Shown: positions 9,953 through 19,111, numbered from the stretch's first letter. The stretch is DNA of 64,000 bases from Cribrihabitans_A pelagius (GCF_048820915.1 NZ_JBMERR010000002.1:254015-318014), one strand, 5' to 3'. A program made the numbers and translations. Notes: generated by a model not told the origin, from the sequence alone.

Positions 9953-10018
9953 CTTTCTGACCCGAAATACCCCGGGGGTGAGCCCGGACAGCGTCCGGGC
10001 GAGGGGGCTGGCCCCCTA
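9953..10018. repeat. Dispersed intergenic repeat, copy A
   Basis: The core GAAATACCCCGGGGGTGAG is followed by a GC-rich palindromic tail (CCGGACAGCGTCCGG, then GGGGGCTGGCCCCC). The reverse complement of this core recurs at 26586-26604, and related cores occur at 42.7 and 47.8 kb. It fills the space between convergent genes. Confidence 0.55.
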
Positions 10019-10032
10019 TTTCACCGCAAACC

Positions 10033-11358
10033 TTACCGCAGCCGTTCCAGCATGGCCGGAGAGGCATAGCCATCCGGCACCAGCCCGCGCGCCTCCTGAA
10101 AGGCGCGCACGGCTTGGATCGTGTTGGGCCCGATGCGCCCGTCCACGCCTTGCGTGTCAAACCCGGCAGCACTCAGCCGCCGCTGCAGCTCCTCACGCTC
10201 GGCCCGGCTCAGCGCCCGGTCGCCGCGGGGCCAGCTGCTTTGCAGCGGCGCGGCGCCCTTCAGCCTGTCCGACAGGTGCCCGACCCCAATCACATAGGCA
10301 TCGGCGGCATTGTAGCGCTCGATCACCGAGAAATTCTTGAAGATCATGAAGGCCGCACCGTTCCGGCCCGCAGGCAGCAGGATCGAGCCCTGGCCGTGAT
10401 CCGCCACCGCCTCACCATTGATGCCGCGCACGCCCAGGCGCGCCCAGTCCGAGGGCAGCTTGGTGATTTCCCGGTCCGCCAGCCGGTAGTCAAAGCCCGC
10501 GGGCAGCCGCACTTCGACCCCCCAGGGCTGACCCGTCACCCAACCCGCCTTGTTCAGGTAGGCCGCGGTGGAGGCGAGCGCGTCCGAGGGGTCGTCCGAC
10601 CAGATGTCGCGCTTGCCGTCGCCGGTGAAATCCACCGCGAATTGCAGATAGGACGCGGGAATGAACTGGGTATGCCCCATGGCGCCGGCCCAGCTGCCGG
10701 TCATCTTGCGCGGCGGCACGTCACCCGCCTGCAGAATCTTGAGGGCTGCGATCAGCTGATTCTCGAAAAATTCCCCGCGGCGCCCGTCGAAGGCCAGCGT
10801 CGTGAGCGAGCGCACCACGTCCATGCTGCCGCGGAAGGTGCCATAGCTGCTTTCCAGCCCCCAGACCGCCGCCACAACTTCCTTGTCGACGCCATAGGCC
10901 GCCTCGATCTTTTCCAGCCGCTGCCGCTGGGCGGCGAGGGCGGCGCGGCCGTTCCGCACCCGCGTGTCCGACGCGGCGCTGTCGAGATATTGCCAGATCG
11001 TCTTGCTGAACTCGGACTGGTTGCGGTCGCGGCGGATCACCTCCGGGTCGGGGGTGACGCCGGCCAGCGCCGCATCCAGCGTGTACACGCTGATCCCCTG
11101 CGCCAAAGCGCGGCTGCGGAACCCCGTGAGCCAGTCCTGGAAACGCGCCTCCTCCGCGGCTTGCTCGGGCGAGGCAGCCAGGGAACCGTCCGGGCGCGCA
11201 AGCGGGCGCAGCGAGGCCGCGCTGGCGGTGCGGACGCCGATGTCCTGCGCCACACCGGCACCGGGCCGTCCCTCGGGCCTGAGAGAGCTGTCGGGCGGTG
11301 CCGTGCCAGCCAGTGCCGTGCCGCCTGCCAGCAGGGATGCCGTCAACCAAATACGCAT
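10033..11358 (-). CDS. Lytic murein transglycosylase (MltB family) with peptidoglycan-binding domain
   Basis: Cleaves peptidoglycan glycan strands non-hydrolytically. The protein has 441 residues: a signal peptide (MRIWLTASLLAGGTALAG), a low-complexity linker, an SLT_2/MltB catalytic domain (about 70-365) with probable catalytic Glu E169 in VWGLESSYGTF, and a C-terminal peptidoglycan-binding domain (about 380-440, RLSAAGFDTQGVDGRIGPNT). GAMGHTQFIPASYLQFA is a family hallmark. No lipobox Cys is obvious, so it is likely soluble and periplasmic rather than an outer-membrane lipoprotein. It is transcribed alone, 118 bp downstream of the RNase R gene on the same strand. Confidence 0.9.
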   Translation of the reverse strand: MRIWLTASLLAGGTALAGTAPPDSSLRPEGRPGAGVAQDIGVRTASAASLRPLARPDGSLAASPEQAAEEARFQDWLTGFRSRALAQGISVYTLDAALAGVTPDPEVIRRDRNQSEFSKTIWQYLDSAASDTRVRNGRAALAAQRQRLEKIEAAYGVDKEVVAAVWGLESSYGTFRGSMDVVRSLTTLAFDGRRGEFFENQLIAALKILQAGDVPPRKMTGSWAGAMGHTQFIPASYLQFAVDFTGDGKRDIWSDDPSDALASTAAYLNKAGWVTGQPWGVEVRLPAGFDYRLADREITKLPSDWARLGVRGINGEAVADHGQGSILLPAGRNGAAFMIFKNFSVIERYNAADAYVIGVGHLSDRLKGAAPLQSSWPRGDRALSRAEREELQRRLSAAGFDTQGVDGRIGPNTIQAVRAFQEARGLVPDGYASPAMLERLR

Positions 11359-11476
11359 AGGAATACCTCAATAACGTGCTGCTCCCCTTCACCTTAGCGG
11401 CGGGGGATGCAGCGAAAAAGGGCCGCCCGCAACAATGGCGGGAGCTTGCCTGCGGTGGTCTGCCAGGGCTGGCCGG

Positions 11477-13756
11477 TCAGCTGCGGCGCTTGCGCTCGAC
11501 CTTGCGTTTGACCTTGGCGGATTTGAGCTTGGACTTTGCGGCCTTGCGCTTGGCTGGCTGGCCTGCCGGGCTGCGCCGGCCTCCCTTGCCGCCCCTGCCG
11601 CCGCGGGGCAGCTTGGCGTCCTCGATCGACAGCAGTTCCAGCTCCAGCCCGCCGGTGACCGGCGCGGCCTCGGTCAGCCGCACGGTGACACGCTGGCCGA
11701 TGGCCAGCGTGAGCCCGGTATCCGATCCGGTCAGCGTCCCGGCCTGCGGGTCGAAATGGAAGAACTCCCGCCCGATCGAGCGCACCGGCACCAACCCGTC
11801 GGCGCCGGTCTCGTCCAGCTTCACGAAGGCGCCGAAGCGGGCGATGCCGCTGATCCGGCCGGCAAACTCATTGCCCACCCGCTCGCTCAGGTAAGCGGCC
11901 AGGTAACGGTCGGAGGTGTCGCGTTCGGCAATCATCGAGCGGCGCTCGGTGTCGGAGATATGGGTGGCGGTCTGCTCCAGCCGCTCGATCTCCTCCGCCG
12001 TCAGCCCGTCGTCGCCCCAGCCATGCGCCGAGATCAGCGAGCGGTGCACGATCAGGTCGGCGTAGCGGCGGATCGGCGAGGTGAAATGCGCGTAGTTCCT
12101 GAGCGCGAGGCCGAAGTGGCCGAAGTTCTCCGGGTTGTAATAGGCCTGCTGCATCGAGCGCAGGGTGGAGATGTTGATCAGCTCCGCGTCCTCGGTCCCG
12201 GCGGCGCTGTTCAACAGCGCGTTCAGGTGCCGGGTCTGCAGAACCTGCCCCTTGGCGAGGTTCAGCCCGGCGGCGCGGGCAGTTTCGCGCAAGGCTTCCA
12301 GCTTGTCCTGGGCCGGCTCTTCGTGCACGCGGAACAGCAGTGGCGAACGCTTCTTGATCAGCGTCTCGGCGGCGGCGACATTGGCGAGGATCATGAACTC
12401 CTCGATCAGCTTGTGCGCATCCAGCCGGTCGCGGAAGGCCACCGAGGTCACGGTGCCGTCCTTGTCCAGCACGATCTTGCGCTCCGGCAGATCCAGATCC
12501 AGCGGCTCGCGCGTCGCGCGGGCGCGCCGCAGCGCCGCATACGCGCCGTAGAGCGGCTTGATCACGCTCTCCAGCAGCGGCGCGGTCTTCTCGTTCGGAT
12601 CGCCGTCCCGGGCTGCCTGCACCTCCTGGTAGTTCAGCGAGGCGGCGGAGCGCATCAGCCCGCGCACAAAGCGGTGGCCGGTCTTGTTGCCCGCGGCGTC
12701 GATCTGCATCCGCACCGCCAGACAGGCGCGCGGCACGCCTTCGTGCAAGCTGCAGAGATCACCCGACAGCCGGTCCGGCAGCATCGGCACCACCCGGTCG
12801 GGGAAGTAGCTGGAGTTGCCGCGCTTGCGCGCCTCGCGGTCGAGCGCCGAGCCCGGGCGCACGTAGGCGGCGACATCGGCAATTGCCACCCAGATGACAA
12901 AACCGCCGGGGTTTGCCGGGTCGTCGTCCTCATGCGCATAGCAGGCGTCGTCGTGGTCACGCGCGTCAGCCGGGTCGATGGTGACCAGCGGCAGCTCGCG
13001 CAGATCCTCGCGCCCCTTCAGCCCCTTGGGCTTAACGGCGTCGGCCTCGGCCAGCACGTCTTCGGGGAAGTCGTCAGGGATGCCGTGCTGGTGGATCGCG
13101 ATGAGCGACACCGCCTTGGGCGCCGCCGGATCGCCCAAGCGTTCGACGATGCGCGCGCGCGGCAGGCCCATGCGGGATTTGGGCCCGGCCTGTTCGGCCT
13201 CCACCAGCTCGCCGTCGCGGGCGCCCTTGGTGGCATCGCCCGCGACCATCCATTCGTTCGAGGATGCCTTGTCGATCGGCACCACGCGGCCGCCCTCGGC
13301 GCCGCTGCGGAAGATGCCCAGCACCCGTTTCGGGCCGGAGGCGATGCGGCGGATCAGCCGGGCCTCGTAGTTGTGGTCCTGATCCGGCACCGCGGTCAGC
13401 CGGGCCAGCACGCGGTCGCCTTCGCCAAGCGCCGGGTCCGAGGCCTTGGTGAGGATCAGGATGATCGGCTCGATGCCTTCGCCGTGCCATTCCAGCGGAC
13501 GGCCGTAAAGATCGCCATTGTCGTCCGGCGCCTTCACCTGCAGAACCGTCACCGGCGGCAGCTGGTCCGGGTCGCGGTAGGTCTTCTTGCGTTTCTGCAG
13601 GTGGCCTTCGGCCTCCAGCTCCTTCAGCAGGCGCTTGAGGTCGATGCGGTCGGCGCCCTTGATGCCAAAGGCCTTGGCAATGTCACGTTTGGCAGTCTGC
13701 GTCGGGTTGGCGGAAATCCAGTCGAGGATTTCGGCCTTCGTGGGAATACGGCTCAT
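11477..13756 (-). CDS. rnr: Ribonuclease R
   Basis: Processive 3'-to-5' exoribonuclease that degrades structured RNA, including rRNA and mRNA fragments. The 759 residues show an N-terminal winged-helix segment (TKAEILDWISANPTQ), cold-shock domains, the central RNB catalytic domain with the acidic cluster DPADARDHDDACY, a C-terminal S1 domain (GRISGIARFGAFVKLDETGA) and a Lys/Arg-rich tail. This is the full RNase R domain order, distinguishing it from RNase II, which lacks the basic tail. GGAG precedes the ATG. A long reading frame on the opposite strand covers this gene but has the look of an antisense shadow. Confidence 0.95.
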   Translation of the reverse strand: MSRIPTKAEILDWISANPTQTAKRDIAKAFGIKGADRIDLKRLLKELEAEGHLQKRKKTYRDPDQLPPVTVLQVKAPDDNGDLYGRPLEWHGEGIEPIILILTKASDPALGEGDRVLARLTAVPDQDHNYEARLIRRIASGPKRVLGIFRSGAEGGRVVPIDKASSNEWMVAGDATKGARDGELVEAEQAGPKSRMGLPRARIVERLGDPAAPKAVSLIAIHQHGIPDDFPEDVLAEADAVKPKGLKGREDLRELPLVTIDPADARDHDDACYAHEDDDPANPGGFVIWVAIADVAAYVRPGSALDREARKRGNSSYFPDRVVPMLPDRLSGDLCSLHEGVPRACLAVRMQIDAAGNKTGHRFVRGLMRSAASLNYQEVQAARDGDPNEKTAPLLESVIKPLYGAYAALRRARATREPLDLDLPERKIVLDKDGTVTSVAFRDRLDAHKLIEEFMILANVAAAETLIKKRSPLLFRVHEEPAQDKLEALRETARAAGLNLAKGQVLQTRHLNALLNSAAGTEDAELINISTLRSMQQAYYNPENFGHFGLALRNYAHFTSPIRRYADLIVHRSLISAHGWGDDGLTAEEIERLEQTATHISDTERRSMIAERDTSDRYLAAYLSERVGNEFAGRISGIARFGAFVKLDETGADGLVPVRSIGREFFHFDPQAGTLTGSDTGLTLAIGQRVTVRLTEAAPVTGGLELELLSIEDAKLPRGGRGGKGGRRSPAGQPAKRKAAKSKLKSAKVKRKVERKRRS

Positions 13757-13813
13757 GTCTCCGCCCTAGCACGGCGCGCGGGGCGCGTCATGGGGGAAAA
13801 GCGTATGTGCCGT

Positions 13814-14542
13814 TCAGCGCAGGCGGTGCTCCGGCCGACCGGTGCGCAAGTCCGCACCGGTATCAACGTCGCGCAGGACATCGGTGAAGGCGATGCGCAG
13901 GCCGGGTGCCGTGGCCAGCGTGTCGGCCAGCGCGTGTTCGCTGGACCAGCGCACGTTTTCGAACAGGCCGTCGGGCAGGCGGGCGGGGTGCTTGGCCGCC
14001 ACCAGCCAGTAACCGCCGTCCTCCGCCGGGCCGAAGACGGCCTCGTGATCGCCCAGGGCCTTGAAGGCGCGGGCGACATGGGCGCGTGTGACGCCGGGAA
14101 TGTCGCCGCCGATCAGACAGGTGGGAGGGACGATGCGGGAAGGGACGCGCCTGACCCTGGGGGGGTGCGAAAGCGCCCTCCCGTTTTGCCGGAGGCAAAC
14201 CTGCGGTTTGACGCGAGGGTCGGGCGCGGCCCGGCCCGCGGCCGGGCCAGACAGGCGATTTTGGGGCGCCGCCTGAAGCATCCGTTTCATCCGCGCGCCC
14301 AGATCACCGCCACCCTGCGCCAGCCGCGGCAGGTCCGCGGGCCAGGCGCGCGAAGCAACCGCCCGCTCCGGCGCCACCGCCAGCACGATCTGCCAGCGCG
14401 GATCGCGCAAGGACCGGATCAGGGCTGCGGTCTGGTGGCGGAACCACCAGGTGGCCGGGATCACGCCGATGTCACGCCCCAGGCGGGTCTTGACGCGGCC
14501 CGGGCGCGGCTCTTTCAGCATGATGACGAGGCGCGGGCGCAT
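13814..14542 (-). CDS. DUF2064 / TIGR04282-type glycosyltransferase-like protein with in-frame insertion
   Basis: Predicted nucleotidyl- or glycosyltransferase-fold enzyme of the DUF2064 family, some members of which act in arsenosugar biosynthesis. The start MRPRLVIMLKEPRPGRVKTR at 14542 carries the typical N-terminal PxxGxVKTRL motif. Later landmarks are CLIGGDIPGVTRAHV and VFGPAEDGGYWLVA. Between residues ARMKRM and CLIGGDIPG there is an extra stretch of about 45 residues rich in Arg, Pro and Gly (about 14122-14258) that the family lacks and that looks like a translated GC-rich repeat. Length is 242 residues. It follows dapE by 11 bp, so the two are likely co-transcribed. Function in this organism is uncertain. 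Confidence 0.75.
   Translation of the reverse strand: MRPRLVIMLKEPRPGRVKTRLGRDIGVIPATWWFRHQTAALIRSLRDPRWQIVLAVAPERAVASRAWPADLPRLAQGGGDLGARMKRMLQAAPQNRLSGPAAGRAAPDPRVKPQVCLRQNGRALSHPPRVRRVPSRIVPPTCLIGGDIPGVTRAHVARAFKALGDHEAVFGPAEDGGYWLVAAKHPARLPDGLFENVRWSSEHALADTLATAPGLRIAFTDVLRDVDTGADLRTGRPEHRLR
14122..14258. repeat. Probable repeat element inserted in frame inside the DUF2064 gene
   Basis: A GC-rich block containing palindromic pieces (GGCCCGGCCCGCGGCCGGGCC near 14226-14247) encodes the extra Arg/Pro-rich residues of the DUF2064 protein while keeping the frame open. Both flanks are ordinary family sequence. Interpretation as an inserted repeat is inference; boundaries are approximate. Confidence 0.45.
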
Positions 14543-14553
14543 GTGCGGGCGTC

Positions 14554-15699
14554 TCAGGCGAAATAGTCCTTCAGGATGCGGGTATAGATTGCCTTCAGCT
14601 GCTCGATCTGCGCCACTTCCACGCATTCGTCGACTTGGTGCATGGACTTGCCGACCAGCCCGAACTCCACCACCGGGCAGTGGGCCTTTACGAAGCGCGC
14701 ATCCGAGGTGCCGCCGGTGGTCGAGAGCTCCGGCTTCACGCCGGTCTCGGCCTCCACCGCCGCCGCGACCAGATTCGACAGCGCCCCCGGAGGCGTGATG
14801 AAGCTCTCGCCCGATATCTTCACCTCCATGCCGATCTGCAGCCCGAATTCTTCCGCCACCTTGTCCGCCTCGCTCTGCAGCCACTCAGACAGGCTGGCGC
14901 CGGAATGGGCATCGTTGAAGCGGATGTTCACGGTGGCGCGGCTCTGCGCCGGGATCACGTTGGTCGCCGGGTTGCCGGTGTCGATGGTGACAACCGCCAG
15001 GGTGGAGGCGTCGAAATGCTCGGTGCCCTTGTCCAGCTCGTGGCTCGCCAGCCGGTCCATCAGCCGCGCCATCGCGTTCAGCGGGTTGTTGGCGCGGTGC
15101 GGATAGGCGGAATGGCCCTGCACACCGGTCACCGTGAACCAGGCCGAGAGCGAGCCGCGGCGGCCGATCTTGATCATCTCTCCCATGGTGCTGGGGCAGG
15201 TGGGCTCGCCCACCAGGCAGACCGACATCTTCTCGCCCGCGCGCTCCATATGCTCCAGAAGTGCTGTGGTGCCGTCCACCGCGTCGCCTTCCTCGTCCCC
15301 GGTGATGGTGAGGATCACGGCACCGTCGGGGGGCGTGTCGCGCACGAAGTCGATGGCAGCAGCGGCAAAGGCGGCGACGCCCGATTTCATGTCGGTGGCA
15401 CCGCGGCCGTACATGACCCCGTCTTTGATTTCGGCGCCGAAGGGCGCCATGGTCCAGGCGGCCTCGTCCCCCAGCGGCACCACGTCGGTGTGGCCGTTGA
15501 AGCCGAAGGTCCTGGCGTGGCCTTTCTGCCCCCAGCGGGCAAACAGGTTGGCAATGCCGCCGCGGTCAACCCGGGTGCACTCAAAACCCGCCCCGCTCAG
15601 CAGCTTTTCCAGGAGCACCAGCGCCCCGCCTTCCACGGGCGTGACCGAGGGGCAGCGGATCAGGTCGGCGGTCAGTTGGACGGGATCGGTCTGCGGCAT
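14554..15699 (-). CDS. dapE: Succinyl-diaminopimelate desuccinylase
   Basis: Removes succinate from N-succinyl-LL-2,6-diaminopimelate in the succinylase branch of lysine and peptidoglycan precursor synthesis. The 381 residues are standard. Metal-binding segments are FNGHTDVVPLGDEAAW and GDEEGDAVDGT (catalytic Glu region), followed by the dimerisation domain (GVQGHSAYPHRANNP) and TTGGTSDARFV. An AGGAG ribosome-binding site lies eight to ten bases before the ATG. dapD, the succinyltransferase two steps earlier, is in this window at 26744-27571, not in the same operon. Confidence 0.95.
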   Translation of the reverse strand: MPQTDPVQLTADLIRCPSVTPVEGGALVLLEKLLSGAGFECTRVDRGGIANLFARWGQKGHARTFGFNGHTDVVPLGDEAAWTMAPFGAEIKDGVMYGRGATDMKSGVAAFAAAAIDFVRDTPPDGAVILTITGDEEGDAVDGTTALLEHMERAGEKMSVCLVGEPTCPSTMGEMIKIGRRGSLSAWFTVTGVQGHSAYPHRANNPLNAMARLMDRLASHELDKGTEHFDASTLAVVTIDTGNPATNVIPAQSRATVNIRFNDAHSGASLSEWLQSEADKVAEEFGLQIGMEVKISGESFITPPGALSNLVAAAVEAETGVKPELSTTGGTSDARFVKAHCPVVEFGLVGKSMHQVDECVEVAQIEQLKAIYTRILKDYFA

Positions 15700-15894
15700 G
15701 GGGCAAGCTCCTGAAACGCTGGGGTTGCCTTGGCCTAGCGCGGATCGGCCTCCGGTTCAATTGGGGCCGCCCTGCGGCGCCACGGCCACGCCGCGCGGCC
15801 TCTGCGATCCGGGCTGGCCCGCCGCGCTTGCGCGGTGGCGGAATCCCGCCTAGTGGAGCCGCTATAGATCAATCTCCGGCTGCCGAGCGTTCCC

Positions 15895-16950
15895 TTGCGA
15901 TTATTCCGCCTGTCCCTCCTTCTCACCCTGATATCTTGGGGGCAGTGGCTGCCAGCCCAGGTGCTGACCGTGAACACGGTGACCCGGCCGCCGTTTTCGA
16001 TGCTGGAGGGCGGGCGCGACACCGGTTTTTCGCTCGAAGTCCTGGACGCGCTGGCAACCCGCCTGGGCTGGAGCTACGCGGTCAACCGGGCCGACAGCTT
16101 TGCCGGGATGCTCGACGGCGTGCGCAGCGGCGCGAGCGACCTGGCCGCGGCCAATATCTCGATCACCGCGGCGCGCGAGGTGGAGATGGACTTCAGCCAG
16201 CCAATCTTCGAGAGCGGCCTGCAGATCATGGTGCAGGCCGATGACGTGCGCGCGCCCTCGCTGCTGAGGGCGCTGCTGTCCTGGGATCTGGCCGCAGCCA
16301 TCGGCATCGCCTTCGTGCTGCTGCTGGGGGGCGGCATGATGATGTGGGGGTTCGAGCGCCGCGCCCAGCCCTATTTCGACCGGCCCCTGAAGGAGGCCTG
16401 GTTTCCGTCGTTCTGGTGGGCGCTGAACCTGGTGGTGAACGGCGGCTTCGAGGAGCGCGTGCCGCGCACGCCGGTCGGGCGCATTTTCGGCGTGGTGCTG
16501 GTGATCTCCTCGCTATTCGTGGTCTCGGTCTTTGTCGCCAAGATCACCGCGGTGATGACGGTGGAAGCGATCAGCGGCTCGGTTAATTCGGTGAACGACC
16601 TTTACGGCAAGGAGGTCGGCACCATCGAGGGCTCCACCGCGGCCGGATTCCTGGACCGGCGCGAGATCGGCTATGCCGCCTATCCCGGGCTGCAGCCGCT
16701 GCTTGCCGCCTTCGAAGCCCGGGAGCTGAATGCGGTGGTGTTTGATGCGCCGGTGCTGAACTACTACATCCGCCAGGGCGGGCATGAGTTCGGCCGCACC
16801 GTGGGGCCGGCCTTTCTGCGGGAGAACTACGGTCTGGTGTTCCCGGCCGGCTCGCCGCTGGTGGAGGACGTGAACCGGGTGCTGCTCAGCCTGCAGGAAG
16901 ACGGCACCTATGACGCCATCTACCGCAAGTGGTTCGGCAGCCAGTATTAA
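15895..16950 (+). CDS. Ligand-gated ion channel homologue: substrate-binding domain split by a channel module (GluR0-like)
   Basis: The architecture is that of prokaryotic ionotropic glutamate receptors. A signal peptide (about 1-22) is followed by lobe S1 of an amino-acid-binding domain (about 23-126), a first membrane helix (128-153), a re-entrant pore segment (about 169-190, FWWALNLVVNGGFEE), a second membrane helix (196-223) and lobe S2 (224-351). Ligand-contact candidates are T91 and R94 in SITAAREVEMDFSQP and the Asp in VVFDAPVLNYY. The potassium-filter signature TVGYG is absent, so ion selectivity is unknown. The start is a TTG at 15895, chosen because it gives the signal peptide. The 351-residue length fits. 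An ordinary binding protein would lack the 95-residue membrane module. Confidence 0.8.
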   Translation: MRLFRLSLLLTLISWGQWLPAQVLTVNTVTRPPFSMLEGGRDTGFSLEVLDALATRLGWSYAVNRADSFAGMLDGVRSGASDLAAANISITAAREVEMDFSQPIFESGLQIMVQADDVRAPSLLRALLSWDLAAAIGIAFVLLLGGGMMMWGFERRAQPYFDRPLKEAWFPSFWWALNLVVNGGFEERVPRTPVGRIFGVVLVISSLFVVSVFVAKITAVMTVEAISGSVNSVNDLYGKEVGTIEGSTAAGFLDRREIGYAAYPGLQPLLAAFEARELNAVVFDAPVLNYYIRQGGHEFGRTVGPAFLRENYGLVFPAGSPLVEDVNRVLLSLQEDGTYDAIYRKWFGSQY

Positions 16951-16995
16951 ATCCGCCGCCGCGGTATCGGCGCGCGGTCGCTGCCAGCGGGTGAT

Positions 16996-17343
16996 CTAGT
17001 GCACCACCGGCTCCTCGCCGTCGAAGAAGGGGGTCATCTGCGCCACGATCACCGCGTTTTCGTCCAGCGCCCGCTGCATCAGCGCGCGTTCTTCCTCGCC
17101 GATCTCGTGGCCTTCGTCTTCGCGCTCCTGCAGGGTGCCGTAGCCGGTGACATCCAGCGGCGCAGTATCGGCCTGCTTGAGAATCGCCACGGTCTCGCGT
17201 ACCGCCTCGGCCTCGTCGATGCCGGAGGCAAAGACCATCAGCGCAGCACCCGTGGCGCCGTCGGGCAGCCCGTCGCCGTCCTTGCGGCCGATCTGGACGA
17301 GGAGGGTGTAAACCTGCTGGCGGGAGGGTTTCTTTTGTTCCAT
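16996..17343 (-). CDS. Small acidic conserved-type protein of unknown function
   Basis: A 115-residue soluble protein starting MEQKKPSRQQVYTLLVQIGR. It is rich in Glu, Asp and Ala and has no signal peptide or membrane helix. The C-terminal half (EREDEGHEIGEEERALMQRA) is helical and strongly acidic. I do not recognise a family. The ATG at 17343 was preferred over an upstream frame extension, because the extension would add an Arg-rich stretch typical of non-coding GC-rich DNA. It is convergent with the channel homologue upstream and divergent from the Hint-domain gene. Confidence 0.65.
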   Translation of the reverse strand: MEQKKPSRQQVYTLLVQIGRKDGDGLPDGATGAALMVFASGIDEAEAVRETVAILKQADTAPLDVTGYGTLQEREDEGHEIGEEERALMQRALDENAVIVAQMTPFFDGEEPVVH

Positions 17344-17536
17344 GGCGCTGCCATATCGCTGCGGCGCCCTGCGGGTCAATCGAAATGGCCTGCGGCGGGG
17401 CCGAAGCAGGCGCAAAGTGAAAATACAGCAAAATCCTTCGCTGCCGCGGCGGCAGTGTTTACCCCGCAGCAACTGCAGGGCAGCTAGGCCCGTGGCAGCA
17501 ACGGTTTTGGATTATGCATTTCGAAAAGGACATTAG

Positions 17537-19111
17537 ATGAGCTCTGCCTCTGAACTGCCGGTCGATACCTCTGCCTCCGCCTGGCAGATGGCCAACGCCA
17601 TGTTCGGCAATGGCATCGTCATCATGTCTGCCGATTACACCGGAGCAAGCTCGGCGTCGGGGATCTATTCCAACGGTGATTCGGCCGCGCCGGATCTGAC
17701 GCCTTCGGACAGCGGCGTGATCTTGTCGACCGGCCGGGCGCAGGATGTGACCAACAGCAGCGGCGACGTGAACACCCGCGCCCATACCACCACCCAGCAC
17801 AAGACCGCGGGCGATTCAGATCTGTCGGAGATCGCCGGCGGCAGCACCTACGACGCCGCCGTTTTCGAGGCGGATTTCGTGCCCGCAGGTTCGGTGCTGT
17901 CGATGCAGTTCGTGTTTTCCTCGGAAGAATACCTCGAATACGTCGATTCCGGTTTCAACGATGCCGTCGGGGTCTGGGTCAACGGGGTGCCGGCGCAGCT
18001 GACGGTGGGCGAGGGCGACATCTCGATCGACAACATCAATGACGAATCGAATTCCAACCTCTACGTCGACAACAGCCACCAGGACGATTCCTACAACACC
18101 GAGATGGACGGCTTCACCGTGACCTTGAAGCTGACGGCGCCGGTGAACCCGGGGCAGATCAACACCATCAAGATCGGCATCGCCGATGCAGGCGATGCCA
18201 AATACGATTCCAATCTGCTGATCGCCGGGGATTCGATCCAGACCGAGGTGATCGCGGCAGACGATTTGGTCTCGGTGCAGGAGGACGACAGCGCCACCAT
18301 CGACGTGCTGGCAAATGACAGCCACGCCACCGGCGGCACCCTGCACATCACCCATATCAACAACCAGCCGGTCGTCGCAGGCGATACTGTCACCCTGGCC
18401 GATGGCGAGACGGTGACCTTGAACGACGACGGCACCTTCACCGTCACCGGCAAGGAAGACGTCGCCACCGACGAGGAAACCACCTTCACCTATACGGTCG
18501 CGGATGATGCGGGCACCTCGGACGTGGGCTTCGTCAAGATGACGACGACGCCCTGCTTCACCGAAGATACGCTGATCGACACCGTGCACGGCCCCATGCC
18601 GATTGCCGAGATCCGCCCCGGCACCCTGGTGCTGACCCGCGACGACGGCCCGCAGCCGGTGCGCTGGATCGGCCGCAGCCGCCGCCTGGCGGAAGGCCGC
18701 GACGCGCCGGTGCAGATCGCGGCGGGTGCGCTGGGGCAGCACGACGCGATGGAGCTGTCACCCTGCCACCGGGTGCTGGTCGCCTCAGGCAGTGCCGAGC
18801 TGATGTTCGGCGCGCGTCAAGTGCTGGTGGCGGCCAAGCATCTGGTCAACGGCACCACCGTCCGCCTCCGGCAGGACGCCCGGCCGGTCACCTATTTGCA
18901 CCTGCTGTTCGACCGCCACCAGATCGTGCGCGGCAACGGCCTGGAGAGCGAAAGCTACCACCCCGGCGCGCAGAGCCTGGAGGGGCTGGATGAAGACACG
19001 AGGGCCGAGTTCATGGCGCTGATGGGCGACAGCTGGCGCAGCTACGGTGCTGCCGCGCGGATGTCCTTGAAAGCGCATGAAAGCCGCCTGCTGGCGGCCG
19101 AGCTTCAGTAG
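17537..19111 (+). CDS. Secreted-type protein: choice-of-anchor L-like domain, Ig/cadherin-like domain, C-terminal Hint domain
   Basis: A 524-residue acidic protein without a classical signal peptide. The N-terminal part (about 1-235) has the pattern of a choice-of-anchor L domain (FEADFVPAGSVLSMQFVFSS, EEYLEYVDSGFNDAVGVWVN). Residues about 240-335 form a beta-sandwich tandem-type repeat (VSVQEDDSATIDVLANDS). The rest is a Hint (hedgehog/intein) module opening at C340 in TPCFTEDTLIDT, with CHRVLV as the second Hint block. Hint modules can self-cleave through this Cys; the Asn or cholesterol-type acceptor is not evident. Proteins of this type in Rhodobacteraceae are thought to leave by type I secretion. 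It overlaps the convergent hutC stop by seven bases. Confidence 0.8.
   Translation: MSSASELPVDTSASAWQMANAMFGNGIVIMSADYTGASSASGIYSNGDSAAPDLTPSDSGVILSTGRAQDVTNSSGDVNTRAHTTTQHKTAGDSDLSEIAGGSTYDAAVFEADFVPAGSVLSMQFVFSSEEYLEYVDSGFNDAVGVWVNGVPAQLTVGEGDISIDNINDESNSNLYVDNSHQDDSYNTEMDGFTVTLKLTAPVNPGQINTIKIGIADAGDAKYDSNLLIAGDSIQTEVIAADDLVSVQEDDSATIDVLANDSHATGGTLHITHINNQPVVAGDTVTLADGETVTLNDDGTFTVTGKEDVATDEETTFTYTVADDAGTSDVGFVKMTTTPCFTEDTLIDTVHGPMPIAEIRPGTLVLTRDDGPQPVRWIGRSRRLAEGRDAPVQIAAGALGQHDAMELSPCHRVLVASGSAELMFGARQVLVAAKHLVNGTTVRLRQDARPVTYLHLLFDRHQIVRGNGLESESYHPGAQSLEGLDEDTRAEFMALMGDSWRSYGAAARMSLKAHESRLLAAELQ

Noticed and set aside
11435..14566. A very long + strand reading frame (over 1,000 codons) across the RNase R and DUF2064 genes
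   Set aside because: It is antisense to clear genes, rich in Arg, Gly, His and Val as expected of third-position GC shadows, and shows no domain.
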